Assembly (NCBI RefSeq): GCF_023065955.2
Contig: NW_026622874.1
Span: forward strand, 80,870,917-80,934,916
Length of the DNA stretch: 64,000 bases
Direction: 5' to 3'
Origin: Ursus arctos
Lineage: Eukaryota; Chordata; Mammalia; Carnivora; Ursidae
Shown here: one piece after another, positions 46,251 through 59,312 of the stretch
Layout of the letters: each line of letters opens with the position of its first letter
Numbering within the stretch: the stretch's first letter is position 1
The notes under the pieces: generated by a model
The model's input: only the letters and a program-made list of their open reading frames with translations
Databases searched by the model: none
Told to the model about the DNA's origin: nothing
Translations under genes and position numbers: made by a program

Positions 46251-46298
46251 GGTATCCTTAGCAACACAGAGGCTGTATACTTTCTCTCGACCAATCAG
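46251..46298 (-). promoter_or_regulatory. Possible upstream promoter elements of the MIA2-like gene
   Basis: About 350-390 bases upstream of the proposed start codon, the plus strand carries CCAATCAGC (a CCAAT box, inverted relative to the gene) and GTATCCTTAGCAAC, whose right half matches the RGYAAC half of an RFX X-box. The left half has one mismatch. There is no clear TATA box or CpG island. Either motif could occur by chance. Confidence 0.18.
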
Positions 46299-46466
46299 CT
46301 GCCTTTGCCCCTGGTACATCATAATGGACACCCCGTGTGACCTCGTTTGTAAGTATCCCCTTCCCAACTGTCGTCTCACCACACACCATCCCAACGACAG
46401 GTCTTCTCTGGAACGTTGGCAGACCTTCTTGTTTCTGCTCCCTCCCAACCCAGGTCCCTGTTCCCT

Positions 46467-49400
46467 CTTTTTTTCTATTTTTTATTTATGTATTTATTTA
46501 TTTAATTTTAATGTTTTTTAATTATATTATGTTAGTCACCATACAGTACATCCCTGGTTTCTGATGTAAAGTTTGATAATTCATTAGTTGCGTATAACAC
46601 CCAGTGCACCATGCTATACGCGCCCTCCTTACTACCCATCACCAGTCTATCCAATTCCCCCACCCCCTCCCCTCTGAGGCCCTCAGTTTGTTTCTCAGAG
46701 TCCATAGTCTCTCATGCTTCATTCCCCCTTCTGATTACCCCCCATTCTTTATACCTTTCTTCCCTCAGCGATCATCCTAGTTCTTATGTTCCATAGATGA
46801 GAGCAATCATATGATAATTGTCTTTCTCTGCTTGACTTATTTCACTTAGCATTGTCTCCTGCAGTGCCGTCCATGTTGCAGTAAGTGTTGAGAACTCGTT
46901 CTTTCTGATAGCGGAGTAATATTCCATTGTATATATGGACCACAACTTCTTAATCCAGTCATCTGTTGAAGGGCATCTCGGTTCCTTCCACGATTTAGCT
47001 ATTGTGGACAATTCTGCTATGAACATTGGGGTGCATATGGCCCTTCTCTTCACTACGTCTGCATCTTTGGGGTAAATACCCAGTAGTGCAATGGCTGGGT
47101 CATAGGGTACCTCAATTTTTAACTTTTTAAGGGACTTCCACACTGTTTTCCAGAGTGGCTGTACCAACTTGCGTTCCTACCAACAATGTAGGAGGTTTCC
47201 CCTTTCTCCACATCCTCTCCACCAATTGTTGTTTCTCGCCTTGTTATTTTTGCCATTCTAACTGGCATAAGGTGGTATCTCAGTGTGGTTTTGATTTGAG
47301 TTTCCCTGATGGCTAATGATTTTGAACATTTTTTCATGTGTCTGTTAGCCATTTGTATGTCTTCATTGAAAAAGTGTCTGTTCCTATCTTCTGCCCATTT
47401 TATGATTTGTTTCTCATGTATTCAGTTTGAGAACTTCTTTGTAGATCTTGGATACCAGTCTTTTATCTGTAGCATCATTTGCAAATATATTCTCCCATTC
47501 CGTGGGCTGCCTCTTAGTTTTTTTGACTGTTTCCTTGGCTGTGCAGAAGCTTTTTATCTTGATGAAGTCCCACAAGTTCATTTTATCTTTTGTTTCTCTT
47601 GCCTTTGGAGATGTGTCATGAAAAAGGTTGCTTTGGCCGATGTCGTAGAGGTTGCTGCCTATGTTCTCCTCTAGGATTTTGATGGATTCCTGTCTCACAT
47701 CGAGGTCTTTCATCCATTTGGAGTTTATTTTTGTGTATGGTGTGAGAGATTGGTCAAGTTTCATTCTTTTGCATGTAGCTGTCCAATTTTCCCAGCACCA
47801 TTTATTGAAGAGACTGTCTTTTTTCCACTGGATGTTTTTTCCTGCTATATCAAAGATTAGTTGCCCAAAGAGTCGAGGGTCCATTTCTGGAGTCTCTACT
47901 CTGTTCCATTGGTCTATGTGTCTGTTTTTGTGCCAGTACCATGCTGTCTTTGTGATCATAGGTTTGTAGAACAGCTCAAAATCCAGCAATGTGATGCCCC
48001 CAGCTTTGTTTTTCCTTTTCAACAGTTCCTTGGCGATCCGGGGCCTTTTCTGGTTCCATACAAATTTAAGGACTATTTGTTCCAGTTCTTTGAAAAATGT
48101 CATCAGTGTTTTGAGCGGGATAGCAATGAAAGTGTAGATTGCTCTGGGTAGCATGGACATTTTAACTAGGTTAATTCTTCTGATCCATGAGCATGGAATA
48201 GTTTTCCATCTTTTTGTGTCTTCCTCAATGTCTTTCAAGAGTGACTTATAGTTTCTAGAATATAGGCCCTTTACGTCTCTGGTTAAGTTAATTCCAACGT
48301 AACGTATGGTTTTTGGTGCTATTGTAAATGGGATGGATTCCCTAATTTCTCTTTCTTCAGTCTCAGTATTTGTGTATAGAAATGCAACTGATTTCTGAGC
48401 ATTGATTTTGTATCCCGCCACATTACTGAATTGCTCTATAACTTCTAGTGGTTTGGGAGTGGATTCTTTTGGGTTTTCCATATAGAGTATCATGTCATCT
48501 GCGAAGAGAGACATTTTGACTTCTTCCTTGCCAATTTGGATACCTTTTATCCCTTTTTGTTGTCTGATTGCTGTTGCAAGGACTTCTAGTACTATGTTGA
48601 ATAATAGTGGCGAGAGTGGGCATCCTTGTCGTGTTCCTCATCTTCAGGGAAAGGCTTCCAGCTTTTCCCCATTGAGAATGATATTTGCTGTAGGCTTTTC
48701 ATAGATGGTTTTTATGAGATTGAGGAATGTACCCTCTATCCCTACACTCTGAAGGGTTTTAATCAGGAAAGGATGCTGTATTTTGTCAAATGCTTTTTCT
48801 GCATCAATTGAGAGGCTCATATGGTTCCTGAGTCTTTTCTTGTTGATATGATGTATCACGTTGATCGATTTGCAAATGTTGAACCACGCTTGCATCCCAG
48901 GTAGGAATCCCACCTGGTCATCATGGATAATCCTTTTAATGTACTGTTGGATTCTATTAGCCAGGATCTTGTTGAGGATTTTGGCATCCATATTCATTAG
49001 GGAAATCGGTCTGTAATTCTCCTTTTTGATGGGGTCTTTGCCTGGTTTGGGGATCAAGGTAATATTGGCCTCATAGAATGAGTCTGGTAGCTTTCCTTCT
49101 GTTTCTATTTTTTGAAATAGCTTTAGGAGAATAGGTATTATTCCTTCTTTGAATGTTTGGTAGAATTCCCCAGGAAAACCGTCCGGGCCTGGAGTTTTGT
49201 TATTTGGAAGGTTGTTTAGCACTGACTCAATCTCTTCATAATTAATTGGCCTGTTTAAAAAATCAATTTCTTCCTGTTTCAGTCTTGGTAGTTTATAGGT
49301 TTCCAGGAAGGCCTCCATCTCTTCCAGATTGCTTAATTTATTGGCATAGAGCTGTTGATAAATGTTTCTAATAATCCTTCCAATTTCATTGGTGTTGGTT

Positions 49401-49715
49401 GTGAACTCTCCTTTTTCATTCATAATTTTATTAATTTGGATCCTTTCTCTATTCTTTTGGATAAGTCTTGCCAGCGGTTTGTCAATTTTATTGATTCTCT
49501 CAAAGAACCAGCTTCTAGTTCTGTTGATCTGCTCCACTGTACTCCTGGTTTCTAATTCATTGATTTCTGCTCTAATCTTGGTCAACTGTTTCCTCATGCG
49601 TGGATTAGGCCCGTCCCTCTGTTGCTGTTCCAGCTTCTGGAGGTGAGAATATAAAAACTGCATTTTAGATTTTTCTATTCTTTTGAGTGAGGCTTGGATG
49701 GCTATGTATTTCCTT
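46467..49715 (-). mobile_element. 5'-truncated L1, minus strand, with decayed ORF2
   Basis: The 3' end lies at ~46,467-46,560 (inverted TTAGTCACCATACAGTACATC). ORF2 is readable in four blocks: 49,663-48,644, 48,514-47,414 (starting [15 protein letters not shown], the FADD active-site motif of reverse transcriptase), 47,352-47,119 and 47,167-46,784. Frameshifts separate them, so no intact protein exists. The element stops abruptly at ~49,715 within ORF2, after the endonuclease domain would have ended. No clear target-site duplication was found. Confidence 0.93.
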
Positions 49716-52090
49716 CTTCTGGGCGCTCTCTCCTTCCTTTCCCAACTCCCGTCCTAGGGCCATTGGCTGAACAACATAAAAAACAAAGGAGGATAGAACT
49801 GCAACAACAATCAAATACTCAAGCAGGGTGGGAGGTTTCAGCCCCCTCTCAGCAACTCAGTGCAGATTGAACATCCATAAGATGTAGGTCCTGAAAGCAA
49901 ACCATCTGAATCCCACAGCTATCTCCACATATCTGTCCACATCCTTATACCACTGTGGAGGACACATTAACTGTAGGCACACAGGGTGCAGTTACAAAAA
50001 TGCACCCGATTTATTTTGTCCACAGGGGAAATTTCAATGTTTCCAGGGAGTGAAATCACACAGAGTACATTTTGGTAATAAAATGGGCTAGAAATCACTA
50101 TAAAAAGCTAACTAGAAATTCCCGTATGTTTAGAATTTGAGAAGTAACTCTGTAAATAAGAGTAAAGAAATCCCAAAGAAAAAGAGCGATGTTGGAACTC
50201 AGTGAAATGAGCATCATAAAATTATAATCAAATACGTCTTCTGGCCAGAAATTCCTGGAATATTGGTGTGAGAAGATTGTACGGTCTCAAAATCATCCCT
50301 AATTGACCAAGACATTTTAATACTGCAAACAGCGGTAGATCTGTCACTTATCTCTATGACCCTCCTACCCATTAGCTTGGGCTTTACGTTATGAACCACA
50401 CAGGGAATCAATCCAAGCTGACTCTCATGGGATCTCCTGGGACCTCCAGGAATGAGAGCATTTTAAGAGAAAACGTTCACCAGCTTCTCTCCTGGGAGAT
50501 CCAGGGGCCCAGGTTACTCGATGAACCCCTGTGATCATCTCTCCTGGGCCCTGTCCTGAGCAGCACTTCCTAAACTGTTTCTCTCTAGGACTAACACAAT
50601 GTTTCCCCAACTCATTCAGGCCCAAGGCAGCTGAAAATCAGTGCTCTACAAACCACCACTTCATTATTTTGCAAATTTCTTGTAAATAGGAACCATTCTA
50701 GCTCTGCTAAACTAGGAAAACAGTATCTTTAACATAAATATAGAGAAACGATAAAAAAACAAGCGAACAAAAACAAAAGAAGGATCACAAAACATTAGTA
50801 TTAAATTCTGTTTAGATGCCGCTGCCCACCTCAAGAGCCCCAGAGTTGGGCTGTCCTGGTTATAGAAGGAGAGACCAGCTACAGAAGGGGTGGAGTCAGA
50901 CTAGCCCAAAAGTGAACAGAGAGAGGCCCAGGCTATAAGGGGGACTAGGGAATTCCATGAAGGATGGCCAGGGTCACCTGATTATAACTGGAACAGGGAG
51001 CAGGGAAAGAAGAAGCAGTGAACAGAGTTTGGGGGCATCAAACAGGTGAGATCACTCATGGAGGTGAAAAGTGTCCCCAAAGCCAGTGTCAGCCTCCCAT
51101 CCACAAAGCCCTTCGTGGCCCCTGGAGACAGGGCCGGGAGCCGAGAGTTTGAGATCCAGCTGTGCTGCTTACCAGCTGTGTGACCCTGGGCTGGTTTCCT
51201 TCAGTGAACTGCGAGTGTCCACGCCTGTGTCCGTAACTGTGCGGAGGCCAAGTGAAAGACACATGCTGAGCACCTTTGGACATCAGTATCATCGTCTCCA
51301 TGGGGCAAGTGTCTCCCAGATCTGGTGCCTCACGTCAGCTGTTATGTCACACCAGTGTTGCACTGGTGACAACCACAGGTCCCTCCTGTGTCAGGCCTGT
51401 GCTAAGTCGTGTGCTTTGCACACATCATCTCTCAGGCTCCAGATGGCAGGAGGAGGTCATGAAGAGTGGACAGAGTTATGGGCCCCTGGCGAGGCTGAGG
51501 GATTCCTGGGCCCTGGGAAGGGTGAGTGAGTGGGGTCCCCTAGGGAGGGCTGAGAAATGCAGCTCCTGGGCTTACCTTGGAAGGAATGGGGGATTGGGCA
51601 CCCCTGGAAAGGACTGGAGGAGTCTTACAGGATTCCTGGGTCCCCACAGGGCAGATCCCTCCCACACCTGTGCTGATAAAGGCTGGCATCTGGAAGCAAC
51701 AGCAGCAGCAGCAGCATTCAGAGGCAGCAAAGGGAGCAGATCCATGGGAGGCTGGATGGAGCAGTGAAGAATGGTCTGGCAGCCAAGTGGACTCACCAGG
51801 CTGGGCTGCCCTCGGCCCCTTCCCCTTCCCCAGCCACCTCACTAGCTCTGGCCTTGACCTCACCCTCTAGCAGGGCATGGGCAAGCCAGGCAGAGGTGGA
51901 CACCTGGGGCCAAGGAAGGGTCCCTCCCCAGATCTCTGTGTCCTGGTTGTTGAATAGACAAAAGGAGTCACCCAGGGCCCCTGGAACCAGGAGGAGAATC
52001 TGGCCCGAGAGTCCTCTCTGCTGGGGCTTGGGGAGAATCATGGAAGGACAGCATTTAGCACTGGTTCATTCACAGAATAAAAGCACAACA
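49716..52090. other. Intergenic stretch, mostly unassigned
   Basis: It contains one MIR-like segment (listed separately), a short (CAG)n at 51,697-51,716 and several open frames without similarity I recognise. I see no exon with splice sites that I can support. Confidence 0.35.
51140..51250 (+). mobile_element. MIR relic
   Basis: GAGATCCAGCTGTGCTGCTTACCAGCTGTGTGACCCTGGG is the MIR core-to-3' pattern (described in part; the key motif is AGCTGTGTGACCCTGGG). Confidence 0.7.
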
Positions 52091-52116
52091 CAAGTCCCCT
52101 TGGATGCTGATATCCG

Positions 52117-52122
52117 TTTATT
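52117..52122 (-). terminator. Polyadenylation signal of the ACSM-like exon
   Basis: AATAAA on the minus strand (TTTATT on plus), ~205 bases after the ACSM stop codon, consistent with a short 3'UTR. Confidence 0.5.
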
Positions 52123-52327
52123 ACCCCAGCCACATTCTGAGCGCTCACTCGGGGACTTGGAAGCAGGAGAGTAACTGACATTAATTTAAAAGAACAAAAA
52201 TGCTGAAATGTGGTGCTCTTACAAATCAACGTCCAACACTCCCCCCCTCACACTCTCCATAGTGGGGAAACTGAGGCAGCCAGGGATTTGGCAAAGATGA
52301 CACAGTGGTTTCTGAGGGTTTTGCTGA

Positions 52328-52414
52328 TTACATCTGACTGAACTCCTTTTTCCAAAGGTCACTCCTTTTAATCTTGCCAGTGATGGTTTTGGGCGGTTCT
52401 GAGACAAATTCCAC
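52328..52414 (-). CDS. ACSM: Terminal coding exon of a medium-chain acyl-CoA synthetase (ACSM family), possibly a relic
   Basis: After a TTATCCTTGACCAG acceptor the minus strand reads [20 protein letters not shown] and then WKKEFSQM and a stop, 29 codons. This is the C-terminus of mitochondrial ACSM enzymes. [10 protein letters not shown] is motif A10, whose Lys after Gly is the adenylation-step catalytic lysine of acyl-AMP-forming synthetases. Two family-typical residues are altered: Pro for Leu in SELPKT, and Trp for Arg in LRKKE. No further ACSM exon was seen up to 64,000, where the DNA is L1-filled. Either the intron exceeds 11 kb or this is an isolated duplicated end. Confidence 0.72.
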   Translation of the reverse strand: MEFVSEPPKTITGKIKRSDLWKKEFSQM

Positions 52415-52889
52415 CTGGTCAAGGATAAAGCAAACTCATCCTGACTTAGTCCAGCTGTCATTTCCTACCAATGCCCCATGCACCTCCTCTGCCCCTGCAC
52501 AGTCCCCTAGAAGGGGTGGCACCATGTGGTGGCCCCAGTAGGCTCCACCAAGCATGTCAGGGTGTCATCTGACCCTGGAAGTTAGATGCATCCCTGTGAC
52601 GTGCTCTGGCCAGTGAGATGTGAGTGGGAGTGAGGGGTGCCACCTCAAACAGAACACTTGGGACAACTGAGTCTGGCATCCCCTCTGTCCATCTCATATA
52701 GCACCTGGCAGTTACCTACGGTGGGTCTGCTTTTATCCTGGTCCCAGGAAGACCATGTGGGTGTCTGGCAGGAGCAAGAAAGATACTTCCCTCGTTAGAA
52801 GCCGCTAAGACACAGGGCTACTAGTTACACACAGTAACATCTGGCCCATGCTAACTGGCAGGCACCCTCCGGTCTACTCTCTATCAGGC

Positions 52890-53140
52890 AGCACAGCCTA
52901 ACATGCAAAGCATGAACTCTGTTGTCAGATACACATGGCTTTGAGCTCCAGATCTGCCCTTTTCTTCACTCCAACCTCAGGCAGTTTACTGTGAGTCTTT
53001 GAGCCTCCATTTCCACTCTGCAAAATAGACGGTTATACCATCTCAGGTTTGGAGGGGCTGAAATGAAACAGTAATACATGTAAAGCTTTGAGTCCAGTGC
53101 CTGGCACACATAGTAAATGTTCAATAAATATTAGCTGCAT
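52890..53140 (+). mobile_element. MIR relic
   Basis: It shows the usual MIR order: TTTGAGCTCCAG, GCAGTTTACTGTGAG, TTTGAGCCTCCATTTCC, then GCACACATAGTAAATGTTCA and ATAAATATT. Confidence 0.8.
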
Positions 53141-54708
53141 GCCTTTATGTTTCGAAGGTAGACATTCAGAAAGCACAGGAACGTATTATTACGAAAGAAG
53201 GACATGTTAAATTTTTGGCCCGTGTATCCTTTCAAACTTTGTTTTTCAACAAATAGCATAATATTTACATTCATTCACAGCCCTTTTCCTCTCAACAAGA
53301 TACTGTGTTCTTTCCATGTTACAAATAACTACCTGCATCATGTTTTTAAGTTATATAATATTAAATACCATGAATAATTTAATCATTTCTCTATTGTTGG
53401 GCATTTTCATAGGTTGCAAATGGCATCAAAGACAAATGAAGTAGAATAAAGTCCATCATAACGTATTGCAGGCTAGAATAAATATTATTCTATTAACTCT
53501 TCTTTGTTATGTATCTATAAACATATTGGGTTGCGATTTAAAATGTATTCCTGGAGAGAATCCAAGATGGAGGAGGAACAGAAGACCTTAATTTCATACG
53601 GTTCCTGGAATTCAGCTAGATAGCTATCAAACCATTGGAACATCTGTGAACGCAACACAAGATGGAATAAAAGAATAGCTGCAACTCTCCAAATAGAACA
53701 AGTGACCACCTTCTCCAACGTAGGAGGTGTGAAGTGAATCTGAGGTGATATGCGGAAAGATAAACTGCAGGGGGAGGGAACCTCTGTTAGTTGGCTACAA
53801 GAAAGTGGTAGAGAAATGTAGCACAAAATCAGAGCTTTTAGAAGTCTGCTCCAGTGAGGGATGTCCCTGCCTGAAAGGTGCCCAGGTGGCAAAACAGGGC
53901 AGAATCCTAGGTGGGTTAGTGTGGTCTCGGGATCCCCGGGGTCACAGAAATAACAGGGGTGCCTGAGTGTGGCAGAGCTCGCAGGCATCGGAGCAGGGAG
54001 CCACCTGGAATCAGTGAGCCCAGGAGTGGGCTCTTAGCTCAGGGATGCCATATACCATGAACTGCAGAATGGCCAGGCAACCGCTCTCTGAGCAGGGGCC
54101 CAGCAAATGGCAGAACCAGCAGAATCCCCCATTCCTCCCCAGGGAGGAACAGCTCAGGGTGTGCACTGCAGGAGTCTGCAGGGTTTAGAGACACCAGTGG
54201 CATCCAGGCTTGAGATACAGATGCTCAGTCACAGGCTGGGTGAGCACAGAGAGCGGGCGGAGACCAGGGAGATAGGAATGATTGACTGCTTTTCCCTGAG
54301 GAAGCACTCAGGGGTGGGTCCCCGAGTTCCCGGATCCGGGACTGGAGTTTGGGAGGCCCCCATTTTCATTCTCACATCCGCTAAAGCTGGGCAGAAACCC
54401 TTCAGGGAACAAAAGCCACATAGAGCAAACTAGACCAGATTACTTAGCCGGGACCCTGGCAAGGGCGCTACAATTCAGCCCTGACAAAAATACCTGAGAA
54501 TCAAGGCAACAGGCCCCTCCCCAAGATCTCCAAGAATATCCATTCAAGACCGAGTATACCAATCATTGAGAACTGCAAAACTTCAGCACTAGGGGAATAT
54601 AGTATATAGAATTCATGGTTGTTTCCCCAGGAATCTCGAGTCTTTCAATTTTAATTTTTTTTCTCTTTCATTTTTCAACCCATTTCTTATTTCATCAACT
54701 CTTTCTTA

Positions 54709-55330
54709 AAAATCTTTTTAAATTTTCATTTGTACAGTTACATTCTATCCTTTCACTGTATTTAATTTTGTTTTTGTAAATACTCAAGTTTTTTTCTTTA
54801 CAATTTTGGGATGCAGTTTCCTCTAACAGACCAAAATACAACCAGAATCTAGTGTATGGTTCAGTTCTCTTCACCTGTCTGATCATATTCTCTTTTTTCC
54901 CCCTCTTCTTCTTCTTCTTCTTCTTTTTTTTTTTTTTTGTTTATTCGTTTTGTTTTCTTAAAGTCTCTTTAAATTTTCATCTTTACAGATACATTCTATC
55001 TTTTCAATCTGTTTAATTTTTGTATATATAAATATGCTTTTCTTTACAATTTTGAGATGTAGTTTCTTCTAACAAACTGACCAAAATACACTCAGGATAT
55101 AGTGTTCTGTTCACCTATCAGTGTATATTCTTTTATTTTCCCTTTTTTTCCACTTTGGTTTTTGTCTTTTAATTTCCATTTGTACGGTTACATTCTATCT
55201 TTCCATTGTATTCAATTTTATTTTGGTACATATGTAAGTTTTTCTTTCTTTACGATTTTGGGATCTAGTTTTCTAACAAACAGACCAAAATACACACAGG
55301 ATCCAGAGTATCGTTCGGTGTATATTTCTT
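54709..55330. repeat. Three diverged T-rich tandem repeats inside L1 5' region
   Basis: Blocks starting near 54,709, 54,960 and 55,169 each contain TTTACAATTTTGRGATGYAG- or TTTACGATTTTGGGATCTAG-like text followed by ACAGACCAAAATACA- or ACTGACCAAAATACA-like text, at spacings of ~250 and ~210 bp. Confidence 0.75.
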
Positions 55331-57976
55331 TGGGGTCGTTGTTGCCGTTTTAGTATTTTGTTCTCTCACTCATCTATTCTTCACTGCACCAAATGACAAG
55401 ATGGAAAAACTCACCTCAAAAAAGAGAACAAGAGGCAGTGCTGATTGCCAGGTCCCTAATCAGTATGGACGTAAGTCAGATGTTGGAAGTAGAGTTCAAT
55501 AGAGATAACTAGCTGGGCTTGAAAAAAGCATAGAAGACACTACAGAATCCCTTTCTGGAGAAATAAAAGAACTAAAATCTAACCAACTCGAAATCAAAAA
55601 GGCTATTAATGAGATGCAATAGAAAATGGAGGTTCTAAGTGCTAGGATAAATGAGGCAGAAAAAGTGACTTTACAGATAATACAATGGCACTAAATTCAT
55701 ATCGTTCAATAATTACTCTGAATGTAAACGGGCTAAATGTCCCAATCAAAAGACAAAGGGTATCAGATTGGAGAAAAAAGCAAGACCCATCCATATGCTG
55801 TCTGCAAGAGACTCATTTCAGACCCAAAGACACCTCCAGATTCAAAGTGAGGGGGTGGAAAACCATTTATCATGCTAATGGACATCAAAAGAAAGCTGGG
55901 GTGGCAATCCTTATATCAGACAAATAGATTTCAAATCAAGGCTGTGATAAGGGATGAGGAAGGACACTATACCATAATTAAAGGGTCCATTCAACAAGAT
56001 CTAACAATTGTAAATATTTATGCCCTGAACAGGGGAGCAGCCGATTATATAAGCCAATTAATAACAAAATCAAAGAAACACATGGACAATAATACAATAA
56101 TAGTAGGGGAATTTAACACCCCACTCACTGCCATGTACAGATCATCTAAGCAGAAGATCAACAAGGAAACAAGGACATTGAATGACACACTGGACCAGAC
56201 GGACTTCACAGATATATTCAGAACATTCCAAACTAAAGCAACAGAATACACATTCTTCTCATGTGCACATGGAACATTCTCCAGAAAAGATCACATACTG
56301 GGTCACAAATCATTTCTCTACTGGTACCAAAAGACTGGGATCATTCCCTGCATATTGTGGGACCACAATGCTTTGAAACTGGAACTCAATCACAAGAGGA
56401 AAGTTGGAAAGAATTCAAATACATGGAGGCTAAAGAGCATCGTGCTAAAGAATGAATGGGTTAACCAGGAAATTAAACAAGAATTTTAAAAATTCATGGA
56501 AACAAATGAAAATGAAAATACAACTATTGAAGACCTTTGAGAAGCAGCAAAGGCAGGCCTAAGAGGGAAGCATATAGCACTACAAGCCTTTCTCAAAGAA
56601 CAAGAAAGGTCTCAAAATGCAACCTAACCTGACACCTAAAGGCACTGAAGAAAGAACAGCAAATAAAGCCTAAACCCAGCAGGAGAAGAGAAATAATAAG
56701 GATTAAGGCAGAAATCAAGGAAATAGAAACCAAAAGAACAGTAGAACAGATCAATGAAAGAAGAAGCCGGTTCTTTTGAAAGAATTAGTAAGATTGATAA
56801 ACCTCTGCCCAGACTTACCAAAAGAGAAAGGACCCAAATAAAGAAAATCATGAATGAAAGAGGAGAGCCACAATCAACACCAAAGAAATACAAACAATTA
56901 TAAGAACATATTATGTGCAACTACATGCCAACAAATTAGGCAACCTGGAAGAAATGGAAGCATCCCTAGAGATGTCTGAACTACCAAAACTGAACTAAGA
57001 AGAAAAAGAAAACCTGAACAGACCCATAACCAGCAAGGAAATTGAAGCAGTAATCACAAATCTCCCAACAAATAAGAGCACAGACCAGATGGCTTCCCAG
57101 GGGAATTCTACCAAACATTTAAAGAACTAAAGTCTTCTTCCAAGGTCTTTCTACAAGGCCAGCATTAGCTTGATCCCAAAACCAGATAAAGACCTCACCA
57201 AGAAGGAAAATTACATACCAATATCCCTGATGAACATGGACGCAAAAATTCTCACCAAAATACTAGCCAATACGATCCAGCAGTCCATTAAAAGGATTAT
57301 TCACCATGACCAAGTGGGATTTATTCCTGGGCTGCAAGGGTGGCTCAACCAGCACAAACCAATCAATGGGGTACACAACATTAATAAAAGAAAGGACAAG
57401 AACCACATGACCCTCTCAATAGATACAGAAAAAGCATTTGACAGGTACAGCATCCTTTCTTGATTAAAACTCTTCACAGTGTAGGGATAGACAAAACATA
57501 CCTCAATATCATAAAAGCCACCTAGGAAAAGCCCATTCATTCTGCATGGGTAAAAACTGAGAGCTTGTCCCCTAAGGTCAGGAACATGGCAGGGACGTCC
57601 ACTATCACCAATGCTGTTCAACATAGCGCTAGAAGCCCTAGCCTCAGCAATCATACAGCAAAAGGAAATAAAAGGCATTGGCAAAGAAAAAGTCAAACTC
57701 ACTCTTCACAAACGACATGATGCTGATAACCAAAAGACTCCACCCCCAAATTGCCAGAACTCATACTGGAACTCGGCAAAGTGGCACGTTTAAATCAAGC
57801 ACAGAAATCAATTGCATTTCTATACACTAACAATGACACAGAAGAAAGAGAAATTAAGGAGTCAAAGCCATATACAATTGAACCCAAACCATAAGATACC
57901 TAGGAATAACCTAAACGAAGAGGCAAAGGATCTATCCTCCGAAAACTACAGAACACTCATGAAAGAAATTGAGAAA

Positions 57977-58013
<37 letters not shown>
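57977..58013. repeat. (CA)n microsatellite within L1
   Basis: About 18 CA units inserted into the ORF2-derived sequence. Confidence 0.95.
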
Positions 58014-58015
<2 letters not shown>

Positions 58016-59278
58016 GGGAAAACGTTCCATGATCATGGATTGGAAGAACATATATTATTAAAATGTTTATGCTACCTAGAGCAATCTCTACATTCAATGC
58101 AATCCCTATCAAATACCATCAACTTTTTTCACAGAGCTAGAAGAAATAATCCTAAAAATTGTATGGAACCAGAAAAGACCCCAAATAGCCAAAAGAATGT
58201 TGTAAAAGAAAACCAAAGCTGGTGGCATCACAATTCCGGACTTCAAGCTGTCTTATAAAGCTGTAGTCAACGAGACAGTATGGTACTGGCAGAAAAACAG
58301 ACACATAAATCAATGGAACAGAATAGAGAGCCCAGAAATGGACCCTCAGCAATATGGTCAACTAAACTTTGACAAAGCAGGAAAGAATATCCAATGGAAA
58401 AAAGATAGTCTTTTCAGCAAATGGTATTGAGAAAATTGGACAGCCACAGGCAGAAAAGAAAGAAAGTGGACCATTTCCTTATACCATTCTAAAACTGGAT
58501 AAAAGACCTAAATGTGAGATAGGAAACCATCAAAATCCTAGAGGAGGACACAGGCAGTAACCTCTGTGACCACGGCCACAGCAACTTCTTGCTAGACACA
58601 TTTCCAAAGGCAAGGGATGCAAAGGCAAAAATGAACTATTGGGACTGCATCAAGATAAAAAGCTTTTGCACAGCAAATGAAACAGTTGACAAAACCAAAA
58701 GACAACCAACAGAATAGGAGAAGATATTTGCAAATGACATATCAGATAAAGGGCTAGTATTCACAATCTGTAAAGAACTTATCAAACTCAACACCCAAAG
58801 AACAAGTAATCCACTCAAGAAACGGGCAGAAGACATGAACAGACATTTCTCCAAAGAAGACATCCAAACGGCCAACAGACACATGAAAAAATGCTCCACA
58901 TCACTTGGCATCAGGGAAATACAAATCAAAACCACAATGTGATACCACCTTACACCAGTCAGAATGGTTAAAATTAACAAGTCAGGACACGACAGATGTT
59001 GGCAAGGATGTGGAGAAAGGGGAGCTCTCTTCCACTGTTGGTGGGAATGCAAGCTGGTGCAGCCACTCTGGAAAACAGTACCGAGGTTCCACAAAAAATT
59101 GAAAATAGAGCTACCCTATGACTCAGCCATCGCACTACTGGGTATTTACCCCATAGATACAAATGTACTGATCTGAAGGGGCACCAGTGTTTATACCAGC
59201 AATGTCCACAAAGACTATCTATGAAAGGAGCCCAGATGTCCATCGACACATATTGAATGGATAAAGAAGACGTGATAT

Positions 59279-59312
59279 ATATAGATGGATAGATACATAG
59301 ATAGATAGATAG
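59279..59312. repeat. (GATA)n microsatellite
   Basis: GATGGATAGATACATAGATA followed by further GATA units in the L1 3' part. Confidence 0.9.

Noticed and set aside
47414..49663. Intact L1 reverse transcriptase
   Set aside because: The two long frames (366 and 339 aa) are separated by a frameshift near 48,515-48,643. The element also lacks its 5' end and endonuclease, so it cannot be active.
51071..51870. 150-160-aa plus-strand open frames
   Set aside because: GC-rich, MIR-containing sequence. Three overlapping frames are equally open and no domain or splice evidence supports any.
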